In this document: positions 1-4,995 of the stretch, one piece after another
How the letters are laid out: every line of letters begins with the position of its first letter
Position numbering within the stretch: the stretch's first letter is position 1
From: Janthinobacterium lividum
GTDB lineage: Bacteria; Pseudomonadota; Gammaproteobacteria; Burkholderiales; Burkholderiaceae_D
NCBI GenBank assembly: GCA_945864765.1
Contig: CAMBDR010000391.1
Location: 1-5,204, forward strand
Direction of reading: 5' to 3'
Length of the DNA: 5,204 bases
Translations under genes and position numbers: made by a program
Notes under the pieces: model-generated
Seen by the model: only the letters and a program-made list of their open reading frames with translations
The model's database searches: none
Told to the model about the DNA's origin: nothing

Positions 1-2
1 CA

Positions 3-89
3 ATATTGGCTTATGATGTCGTTCAAATAATGCGCAAAACCTTACTGAAATACAATTCGCTTGTGCGCAAAGAGGATAAGTTATGGTAA
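3..89 (+). CDS. Possible C-terminal end of an unidentified upstream gene (5' end outside window)
   Basis: From the first bases of the window a reading frame stays open to a TAA at 87-89 and encodes about 28 residues, ending in ...LVRKEDKLW. It has an amphipathic, charged character plausible for a protein C-terminus. It would overlap the next gene's ATG (83) by 7 bases, a common arrangement for translationally coupled genes. A second frame (1-30, ending MMSFK then TAA) is an alternative tail. With only 87 bases visible the product cannot be identified, and the frame could be fortuitous. Confidence 0.3.
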   Translation: MLAYDVVQIMRKTLLKYNSLVRKEDKLW

Positions 90-454
90 GCCTGAAAGAT
101 GATATTTGGGAGCGCATCGTATGGCTGGCAGAAGAAATTCCTTCGGTTGGCTTCAGACAGGTAGGTAAAAAGAAAGAATTTACCAAACAAACTGATCTTG
201 TCGCAGATCTTGGCCTTGTTGGGGACGACGCCACTGAATTTATGGACAGATACGCTACGGCGTTTAATGTAAAACAAGGCGACTATGCGGCATCAGCCTA
301 TTTCGATGCAGAGGGGTTGTGGTTATTGCCTGGCTTTAGGAAACGGAAGGAAAAAAAGCATATCACCCTTGGTATGCTTTATTTGGCAGTAAAAAGTGGG
401 GTGTGGGATTCAGAGAAATTAAATCACGCTTACTTAAATAATCAATATGAATGA
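83..454 (+). CDS. DUF1493-type small protein (acyl-carrier-protein-like fold)
   Basis: This 123-residue protein matches my memory of the DUF1493 family in length (about 110-125 residues) and in its signature. The signature is a T-D-L-x-x-D-L-G-L-x-G-D-D-A segment (residues 36-50), then an F/M-rich helix, an F-N-V strand start (61-63), a Y-F-D motif (73-75), and a late I-T-L-G-M-L helix ending G-V-W (94-108). The D-L-G-x-x-G-D-D-A region resembles the helix-II start of acyl carrier proteins, but Asp replaces the phosphopantetheine Ser, so carrier activity is not expected. No signal peptide or membrane segment is visible, so it is probably cytoplasmic. The start at 83 follows AGAGGA (71-76) at 6-nt spacing. 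The 3' end converges on the rhomboid gene, 37 bp away. GC looks lower than in the metabolic genes at the right. The function of the family is unknown to me. Confidence 0.75.
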   Translation: MVSLKDDIWERIVWLAEEIPSVGFRQVGKKKEFTKQTDLVADLGLVGDDATEFMDRYATAFNVKQGDYAASAYFDAEGLWLLPGFRKRKEKKHITLGMLYLAVKSGVWDSEKLNHAYLNNQYE

Positions 455-491
455 AGGGCTAACACGGCGCGCCATTGGTTGACAAGTGTGA

Positions 492-1079
492 TCACCTGCG
501 CCGTTTCACTTGCATCGGCACCCATTTCGCCGCCAGCACCCCGCCAATAAATCCAAACAAATGCCCTTGCCAGGAAACCCCCGCTTGCCCCGGCAGCACG
601 CCCCAGAGCGCGCCGCCATACACAAAGGCCACCGCCAGCGAGAGTAAAATCGCAAGCCAACTGCGTTCAAAAAAACCACGCGCCAGCAAAAAGCCAAGGT
701 AGCCAAAAATCACGCCACTGGCCCCGATATGCACCGAATAACTCGGCCCAATCAACCACGTGCCCAGGCCGCCAATGAGCATCACCATTAAGCTGACGAT
801 GACAAAATCGCGCATGCGGCGCAGCATCACAAACCAGGCGAGGCTGGCAAAGGGCAGGGTGTTGGCGATCAGGTGGGTAAAATTGGCGTGCAGAAATGGC
901 GCAAACACAATCCCGCGCAAACCCGTGACGTTACGCGGCACAATGCCATATTGATTGAGCGCGCCATGCAGCACAAAATCGATGGCTTCTTCAACCCACA
1001 TAATGGCAAGCAGCAAGGCCAGCACTTTGGCTTGAATCGAAATGGCACCCAGCACGCCGTGTTTTTTATATTGACTCAT
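492..1079 (-). CDS. Rhomboid-family intramembrane serine protease
   Basis: This 195-residue multi-pass membrane protein has the rhomboid catalytic layout. H64 and the H69-x-x-x-N73 motif lie in the second helix (PFLHANFTHLIAN), where the GlpG-type oxyanion His and Asn sit. The nucleophile Ser121 is in a G-A-S-G motif, and the general-base His173 is in W-Q-G-H-L-F-G. About six hydrophobic helices can be drawn: roughly 14-37, 60-85, 92-111, 117-136, 140-160 and 170-187. This is the minimal six-helix bacterial form, with no N-terminal cytoplasmic domain and a basic C-terminus (VKRRR) probably facing the cytoplasm. It would cleave transmembrane substrates inside the inner membrane; the substrate cannot be predicted. 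The ATG at 1077-1079 has no good Shine-Dalgarno (an A-rich leader precedes it), so translation may be weak or the start slightly misplaced. It is divergent from the higA-like gene and convergent with the DUF1493 gene. Confidence 0.93.
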   Translation of the reverse strand: MSQYKKHGVLGAISIQAKVLALLLAIMWVEEAIDFVLHGALNQYGIVPRNVTGLRGIVFAPFLHANFTHLIANTLPFASLAWFVMLRRMRDFVIVSLMVMLIGGLGTWLIGPSYSVHIGASGVIFGYLGFLLARGFFERSWLAILLSLAVAFVYGGALWGVLPGQAGVSWQGHLFGFIGGVLAAKWVPMQVKRRR

Positions 1080-1161
1080 GATTTTTTGTTGCGTTGGTTT
1101 TTTGGGGAAAGGCGTGAATTATGCTGCATTTCACCGTTTTTGTATTGATTCACACTTTCGT

Positions 1162-1190
1162 TTGCCAGTTTTAAACAAGTTGTTTATTAT
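1162..1190 (+). promoter_or_regulatory. Predicted sigma70-type promoter of the higA-like gene
   Basis: TTGCCA (1162-1167) and TATTAT (1185-1190) are separated by exactly 17 bp, each matching the sigma70 consensus at five of six positions. Transcription would start near 1197, giving a leader of about 60 nt before the ATG at 1259. It lies in the 179-bp region (1080-1258) between the divergent rhomboid and higA-like genes. HigA-type proteins usually repress their own promoter, but I see no convincing palindrome over this one. On the opposite strand a CATAAT-like -10 (plus-strand 1118-1123) could serve the rhomboid gene, but it lacks a recognisable -35. Confidence 0.6.
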
Positions 1191-1258
1191 AGAGCGACGA
1201 AAAAAACCTTTGCCAAGATCATTGTTGAAATCACCGCCAACCACCAGGAATCCATATC

Positions 1259-1549
1259 ATGACCCAAAATGGCCTACCCGCAATTCACCCCGGCGACTAT
1301 CTGGCTGAAATCCTGGACGACCTCAAGCTAAGCCAAAGCGAATTCGCCCGTACCATCGCCATTTCGCCCATGCGCATCTCGCATGTGGTGCATGGCAAGC
1401 GCCCGGTAACGGCGGAATTGGCGCTGCTGTTTGCCAAGGCATTCAACCAGTCGCCGCAGTACTGGCGCAATCTACAAACCACGTATGACCTGAAAACCGC
1501 CGAAGCAGCCATGGTGGCTCCCTTGTTTGCTACGGGTGCCAGGCCTTGA
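1259..1549 (+). CDS. higA: HigA-family (XRE-type HTH) antitoxin-like regulator, without adjacent HigB
   Basis: The 96-residue protein has the HigA/VapI pattern: an I-H-P-G-D-Y-L opening (9-15), a helix-turn-helix around residues 24-62 (LSQSEFA ... ISPMRISHVVHGKRPVT), and the hallmark tail Q-Y-W-x-N-L-Q-x-x-Y-D-L (67-78). HigA normally neutralises the RelE-like mRNA interferase HigB and represses the higBA operon through its HTH. Here no toxin gene is present: the 179 bp upstream are intergenic and carry the promoter, and the downstream gene is a membrane protein. It may therefore be a solitary regulator or an orphan or chromosomal anti-addiction antitoxin. The ATG at 1259 follows an AGGA (about 1245-1249). 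The next gene's ATG is 58 bp after the stop, so the AT-rich pair could be transcribed from the same promoter. The family call is secure; an antitoxin function is not. Confidence 0.9.
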   Translation: MTQNGLPAIHPGDYLAEILDDLKLSQSEFARTIAISPMRISHVVHGKRPVTAELALLFAKAFNQSPQYWRNLQTTYDLKTAEAAMVAPLFATGARP

Positions 1550-1592
1550 GCCGTGTATATCGCCTTTAAACCCCGTAGATCAGCGTATTCTC

Positions 1593-1600
1593 AAGGAGAG
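1593..1600 (+). promoter_or_regulatory. Strong ribosome binding site that sets the start of the membrane-protein gene
   Basis: AAGGAGAG lies 7 nt before the ATG at 1608 and is nearly complementary to the 16S 3' end. The reading frame is open upstream to an ATG at 1527, but that start lies inside the higA-like gene, has no Shine-Dalgarno, and would add a proline-rich, non-membrane N-terminus. The start at 1608 is therefore preferred. Confidence 0.8.
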
Positions 1601-1607
1601 TTTTTAT

Positions 1608-1982
1608 ATGCAAGTAATTTCGCTGTTAATTTCTGGATTTTATGCCTTCATTGCGGCAATGACAGGTAGTATTTTGGCTGTATTGGTAATCACGCGAAAT
1701 CCTGAAACTATTGCTTTTGGCGCATTGGTGAGTTTGTATATTTTACCTTCAATTGTCGCATTTGAGGTTTTAAATAAATTGGTATCATACCCATTGGCTT
1801 CCCATATTGGCTTTTGGCTTATTTCGGTAATTATTATTGGGTATTTTTATTATCTGTATAATCAATCTCTTTTATTATCATCAGATGATGGATCTGGACT
1901 TATGGCGCTCCATACTATCTACGCGACAAGTGGGGCCGCATTGTTTTCGTATGGCGTTTTATTTTTTAACTTAAAATATTAA
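1608..1982 (+). CDS. Small four-helix integral membrane protein, unrecognised; candidate partner or immunity protein of the next gene
   Basis: I do not recognise this 124-residue protein. It is almost wholly hydrophobic, with four likely transmembrane helices at about residues 4-28, 35-57, 66-86 and 98-120, joined by short loops. The only strongly acidic stretch is the third loop (SSDDGSG, 91-97); Lys and Arg are sparse. Loop charges weakly favour N-in/C-in topology with that acidic loop in the periplasm. No catalytic or transporter motif is visible. It is 11 bp upstream of the next gene, whose ribosome binding site overlaps its stop codon, so the two are surely co-transcribed and probably functionally paired. 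Base composition is very AT-rich (one 60-base stretch at 1801-1860 is about 28% GC), unlike the metabolic genes to the right, which suggests horizontal acquisition. A small inner-membrane immunity protein is one possibility; an accessory or anchor subunit is another. Confidence 0.75.
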   Translation: MQVISLLISGFYAFIAAMTGSILAVLVITRNPETIAFGALVSLYILPSIVAFEVLNKLVSYPLASHIGFWLISVIIIGYFYYLYNQSLLLSSDDGSGLMALHTIYATSGAALFSYGVLFFNLKY

Positions 1983-1993
1983 AGGAAAACATC

Positions 1994-2515
1994 ATGGCTT
2001 TTGAAGTTTATTGGTCTGCCCGTGACCTTGCGAGCTCCCCTACAGGAAATCATCATTTCATTTTGATTTACCTTGACGCCATCTATAGTTTGCCGCCTTT
2101 TGCGACATTGATAGAGAAAGAAACAAGATTTGTAACTTTGGGGGCGTTTAGTGTTGGGGGTAATTTGGCGTTTATAGCTAACGAACCTTCAGATGTAACA
2201 TCAGTCAGGGAAGAAATAAATACTAAAAAACGAGGCTGGTTTTCTGATTTTGATTTAGAAAAAAATAGAGTACCTTCACCTTTGGCATCTGACCAAAAAT
2301 TTGCTGAAACTTTAGTAAAACAAGCTTTAGCTTTTAAAGTTAACACCCAATCTAAAAAAATAGAATTTAGTTTATCAAGCCAAAACTGCGCTGCTTGGGT
2401 AAATACAATGTTTAAAATTGCGGGCGTAACTCAAGCCAATAGAGAATCTTTCGGTGAATTTAATGGTGTCGATTGGGGAGAAGAGGGTTTGCTTGATGAA
2501 AGCCTTTTTGTTTAG
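1994..2515 (+). CDS. Putative permuted papain/NlpC-P60-like cysteine hydrolase, possible secreted effector
   Basis: This 173-residue soluble protein has no signal peptide or membrane helix. Two features suggest a circularly permuted papain-like hydrolase of the LRAT/YiiX type. One is a His-His pair at the start of an early beta strand (residues 20-21, GNHHFILIYLD). The other is a helix-leading Asn-Cys near the C-terminus (N131-C132, QNCAAWVNTMFKIAGV), similar in place and shape to the NCEHF-type nucleophile of LRAT proteins. In this permuted order the His precedes the Cys. The conserved-looking tail GEFNGVDWGEE (154-164) and a hydrophobic L-G-A-F strand complete the impression. Such folds cleave amide, ester or thioester bonds (peptidoglycan peptides, lipids, proteins). 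Being leaderless and paired with a membrane protein, it may be a type VI-style or contact-dependent effector, but no VgrG, PAAR or other T6SS gene is visible. Translation starts after AAAGGA (1981-1986). The hydrolase fold is a moderate inference; the target is unknown. Confidence 0.7.
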   Translation: MAFEVYWSARDLASSPTGNHHFILIYLDAIYSLPPFATLIEKETRFVTLGAFSVGGNLAFIANEPSDVTSVREEINTKKRGWFSDFDLEKNRVPSPLASDQKFAETLVKQALAFKVNTQSKKIEFSLSSQNCAAWVNTMFKIAGVTQANRESFGEFNGVDWGEEGLLDESLFV

Positions 2516-2540
2516 TTAGTAAAGTTAATAAATAAGACTC

Positions 2541-2568
2541 GATTGTGATCCCGACGCAAGTCACAATC
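2541..2568. repeat. Perfect 8-bp inverted repeat (hairpin) between the AT-rich pair and the minus-strand operon
   Basis: GATTGTGA (2541-2548) and TCACAATC (2561-2568) form a perfect 8-bp stem around a 12-nt loop; a T-G wobble can extend it by one pair. It lies in the 115-bp gap where the plus-strand pair and the minus-strand hydrolase converge, so transcription termination is the natural role. Read on the minus strand, the stem is followed by GAGTCTTATTTATT, a poor but T-rich tail; on the plus strand there is no T-tract. It may be a weak terminator or a protein-binding palindrome. The rest of the gap (2516-2630) shows nothing else recognisable. Confidence 0.5.
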
Positions 2569-2630
2569 AGAACCAATGGGTGCGAAAGTAGGGGTGGTAA
2601 AAACGATTGAAACAATACGGGACGTTGAAC

Positions 2631-3467
2631 TCATGGCTGGCGCAAAAACGCCAGCAAAGCATTCAACACCTGATCCGGCTGTTCCGCCATCATCGCATGG
2701 CCACAGCGCGCAATATTCACCACTTGCGCGCCCGGCGTGTGGTGTGTTTTTGCCCTTTCATTCATCGCCTTAATCAAACCTTGCGCCGCTTTGGGCGATG
2801 TCATCACATCCTGCTGTGCACAAATAAACAGGGCAGGGCAGTTGATGCTTTGCGCTGCCAGCAAGCCATTTTGATACTGGTTGCAAGCGTTAAAATCCGT
2901 AAAATAAACCTGATTCGGATTGATTTGACTAATCCGCTGATTTAACCTCCGATTGCCCCCCAGCACCCACGCACCCGGCCCCGGAAACGAGGGTTTTTGC
3001 GCAATCCCCGTGTGCATCCACATCGTCACCCTATCAATCGCCTGTGCCTCATCATTCTTGGCCCAATCGAGCAAACTGTCAGACACCTTCATCGGAAACG
3101 CCGTCCCCAGCAAAGCCAGCTTGCTCACCCGCTCGGGTGCCACCAATGCCGTCTCCAGCGCAATCAGCGAGCCCATGCTATGCCCAACCAGCGCGGCCGT
3201 TTGTACCCCCGCCGCATCCAGCAATTGCAGCAACCACGCCGCCTGCTGCTCAATACTGCCCAACGCCTGCCCGCCACTACGGCAATGCCCCGGCAAATCC
3301 ACTGCCAGCACGCCAAAGCCATGGTGCGCCAGGTAGCGGCTTTGCAGCGCCCACACCGAATGATCATTTTGCGCGCCATGAATAAAAACAACCGTCGGTA
3401 AGCCCGCATCAAACACCTTGCCACCCGTATAGGCATACGCCTTGGCCTGATTGATTTCCCATTCCAT
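2631..3467 (-). CDS. Alpha/beta hydrolase-fold enzyme, substrate unknown
   Basis: The 278-residue protein is a complete alpha/beta hydrolase. The oxyanion-hole motif F-I-H-G lies at 28-31, followed by the strand A-V-D-L-P-G-H (55-61). The nucleophile elbow is G-H-S-M-G with Ser97, the acid is Asp220 (CAQQD), and the base is His257 (CGH) near the C-terminus. The triad order and spacing are typical of esterase, lipase and C-C hydrolase relatives; a helical cap probably occupies about 125-200. No signal peptide is present, so it should be cytoplasmic. It begins 13 bp after the stop of metY with AAGGGG 6 nt before its ATG, so it is almost certainly in the metY operon. It is too short and of the wrong pattern for homoserine O-acetyltransferase (MetX), which is also an alpha/beta hydrolase. 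A role in ester metabolism or detoxification linked to sulfur metabolism is speculation. Confidence 0.93.
   Translation of the reverse strand: MEWEINQAKAYAYTGGKVFDAGLPTVVFIHGAQNDHSVWALQSRYLAHHGFGVLAVDLPGHCRSGGQALGSIEQQAAWLLQLLDAAGVQTAALVGHSMGSLIALETALVAPERVSKLALLGTAFPMKVSDSLLDWAKNDEAQAIDRVTMWMHTGIAQKPSFPGPGAWVLGGNRRLNQRISQINPNQVYFTDFNACNQYQNGLLAAQSINCPALFICAQQDVMTSPKAAQGLIKAMNERAKTHHTPGAQVVNIARCGHAMMAEQPDQVLNALLAFLRQP
2636..2655. repeat. 7-bp stem hairpin across the stop-proximal end of the alpha/beta hydrolase gene
   Basis: GCTGGCG (2636-2642) and CGCCAGC (2649-2655) pair perfectly around a 6-nt loop, inside the last codons of the hydrolase (encoding LAFLRQ). Read in the sense direction of the gene the loop is T-rich, but no T-run follows the stem. 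It may stabilise the mRNA 3' end or be a by-product of codon choice. Confidence 0.4.
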
Positions 3468-3480
3468 CTCAAGCCCCTTG

Positions 3481-4788
3481 TCAGAATTTTTGCGACATTT
3501 TTAAACCGCGCGCCAGGTCGGCAATCAAATCATCCGCGTCTTCCAAGCCCACCGAAAGCCGCATCGTGCCTTCTTTCAATCCAGCCGCCAGCAATTGATC
3601 GGCAGGCACGCGGAAATGGGTGGTGGAGGCCGGGTGAATGATGAGCGACTTGGCATCGCCCACATTGGCCAAATGCGAAAAGACCTGCAAACTGTCCACC
3701 AAACGCCGCCCCGCCGCCCTGTCCCCCTTAATATTGAATGAAAACACCGCCCCGCAACCCTTGGGCAAAAGCTGCTTGGCCAGTTCATAATCCGGGTGAT
3801 TCGGCAATTCCGGGTACACCACCGATTCCACCGCCGCATGCGCCGACAAAAATTCCACCACACGGCGTGTATTAGCAATATGCCGCTCCATGCGCAAACT
3901 CAGGGTTTCAATCCCCTGCAAAATCGCAAAGGCATTATGCGGACTCATGCACGCGCCAAAGTCACGCAGGCCTTCGCGCCGCGCCCGTAGCGCAAACGCG
4001 CCCACGCTCGACTCTTCGGTAAATACCATGCCATGAAAACCGGCGTAAGGCTCGCATAATTCGGCAAAACGCCCGGTCTGCCTATGCGCCGCATCCCAGT
4101 CAAAGGTGCCGCCATCCACCAACAAACCACCAATCGCGGTGCCATGGCCGCACAAAAACTTGGTAGCGGAATGCACCAGAATATCCGCCCCCAGCTCCAA
4201 AGGCTGCATCAAATATGGCGTGGTAAAGGTGGAGTCGAGTATCAAGGGTAAATGCTGCTCATGCGCCAGCGCGCTAATTGCCGGCACGTTGAGCACATCC
4301 AAACCGGGGTTGCCCAGGGTTTCGCCAAACAACAGCTTGGTCTCAGGCTGAATTGCTTGCCGCCAGGCATCGATATCGCGCGGATCAACAAACGTGGTGT
4401 CAATCCCAAAGCGTTTCAGGGTATAGGCCAGCAAGTTTTGCGAGCCGCCGTACAGCGCACGCGAGGCCACAATGTGCGAACCCGCGCCCGCAATCGTGGC
4501 AATGGCCAAATGCAAGGCCGCTTGCCCACTGGCACAGGCCAAGCCAGCCACCCCCATTTCCAGCGCCGCAATCCGCTCTTCCAACACCGCATTGGTCGGA
4601 TTCGACAAGCGCGAATACACGTGGCCCGCCCGTTCCAAATTAAACAAAGCCGCCGCATGGTCAGAATCATCAAACACAAATGATGACGTAAAGTAAATCG
4701 GCGTGGCGCGTGCGCCTGTGGCAGGGTCGGGCGCGCTGCCTGCGTGCAAGGCGAGGGTGTCGAAACCGGGGTAGGGCGAGGTGCTCAT
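3481..4788 (-). CDS. metY: O-acetylhomoserine aminocarboxypropyltransferase (O-acetylhomoserine sulfhydrylase)
   Basis: This 435-residue protein belongs to the PLP-dependent Cys/Met metabolism family and has the full length usual for MetY (about 425-435); cystathionine synthases/lyases are nearer 380-400. It would convert O-acetylhomoserine plus sulfide to homocysteine and acetate in the cytoplasm, the direct-sulfhydrylation route to methionine. Visible motifs are the Y-S-R-L-S-N-P-T phosphate-binding segment (58-65, Tyr58/Arg60 acting across the dimer), C-A-S-G-Q-A-A (85-91), Tyr113-Gly-Gly stacking on PLP, Asp185 (LILDSTFTTP) contacting the pyridine nitrogen, and the Schiff-base Lys210 in H-S-A-T-K-F-L-C-G-H-G. 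The MetY-type insert E-P-Y-A-G-F-H-G-M-V-F (246-256) and the tail H-P-A-S-T-T-H ... R-L-S-V-G-L-E-D (385-417) are present. An O-succinylhomoserine preference (MetZ) is less likely given the length and the insert. The ATG has only a weak GGA ribosome binding site. It leads an operon with the alpha/beta hydrolase. Confidence 0.95.
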   Translation of the reverse strand: MSTSPYPGFDTLALHAGSAPDPATGARATPIYFTSSFVFDDSDHAAALFNLERAGHVYSRLSNPTNAVLEERIAALEMGVAGLACASGQAALHLAIATIAGAGSHIVASRALYGGSQNLLAYTLKRFGIDTTFVDPRDIDAWRQAIQPETKLLFGETLGNPGLDVLNVPAISALAHEQHLPLILDSTFTTPYLMQPLELGADILVHSATKFLCGHGTAIGGLLVDGGTFDWDAAHRQTGRFAELCEPYAGFHGMVFTEESSVGAFALRARREGLRDFGACMSPHNAFAILQGIETLSLRMERHIANTRRVVEFLSAHAAVESVVYPELPNHPDYELAKQLLPKGCGAVFSFNIKGDRAAGRRLVDSLQVFSHLANVGDAKSLIIHPASTTHFRVPADQLLAAGLKEGTMRLSVGLEDADDLIADLARGLKMSQKF

Positions 4789-4801
4789 TGGTCAATCCGT
4801 A

Positions 4802-4855
4802 GTCAGAATGAGGGCAATCGTAGCATTTTTTCAGCGGATTCTGACAGCAATCAGG
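4802..4855. repeat. Widely spaced 8-bp inverted repeat upstream of metY (candidate operator)
   Basis: GTCAGAAT (4802-4809) and ATTCTGAC (4848-4855) are perfect reverse complements with half-site centres 46 bp apart, 14-67 bp upstream of the metY ATG. That is where its promoter should lie. The spacing is about four to five helical turns, compatible with a dimer-of-dimers regulator binding two half-sites on one face, or with a long-loop RNA hairpin. It does not match the TGAA-N5-TTCA MetR pattern. The remainder of this 207-bp divergent region (4789-4995) holds a candidate promoter for the CBS gene but no recognisable riboswitch. Confidence 0.4.
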
Positions 4856-4920
4856 CTATTTGTTGGTAATCTACCTTTTTTCCTGCGTTACAGCGTGTGC
4901 CAATGTTAGGATAGAAAAAA

Positions 4921-4949
4921 CTGGCACTTCATCAAACCTGAGCCATAAT
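4921..4949 (+). promoter_or_regulatory. Candidate promoter of the CBS-domain gene
   Basis: CTGGCA (4921-4926) and CATAAT (4944-4949) are separated by 17 bp, matching the sigma70 consensus at four and five of six positions. Transcription would start near 4956, giving a 40-nt leader to the ATG at 4996. The -35 is imperfect, so an activator or another start is possible. Confidence 0.4.
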
Positions 4950-4995
4950 AAAGCAGACCAACCCCACGCGCATCGTCAAGCCAAAAGGAGCCATC

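Noticed and set aside
455..491. GGCGCGCC palindrome in the convergent gap as a terminator or origin-like element
   Set aside because: It is an 8-bp self-complementary word with no loop or T-tract, so it cannot form a useful hairpin, and no iteron or other repeat is nearby.
1078..1308. Plus-strand frame just before the higA-like gene as a possible HigB toxin
   Set aside because: Its translation is basic and irregular, lacks any RelE/HigB pattern, starts without a ribosome binding site, overlaps the predicted promoter and runs into the higA-like gene.
1527..1607. Upstream in-frame ATG (1527) extending the membrane protein by 27 residues
   Set aside because: It lies inside the higA-like gene without a ribosome binding site and adds a proline-containing, non-hydrophobic leader, whereas ATG 1608 has an excellent AAGGAGAG.
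3..1813. 10-bp direct repeat ATATTGGCTT at 3-12 and 1804-1813 as possible insertion-site duplication
   Set aside because: The second copy lies inside the membrane-protein gene, not at a boundary; a single 10-bp match in 5 kb is compatible with chance and no mobile-element gene is present.
2631..3467. Alpha/beta hydrolase as homoserine O-acetyltransferase (MetX), given its position next to metY
   Set aside because: At 278 residues it is far shorter than MetX (about 370-380), and its motifs are those of a generic esterase-like hydrolase.
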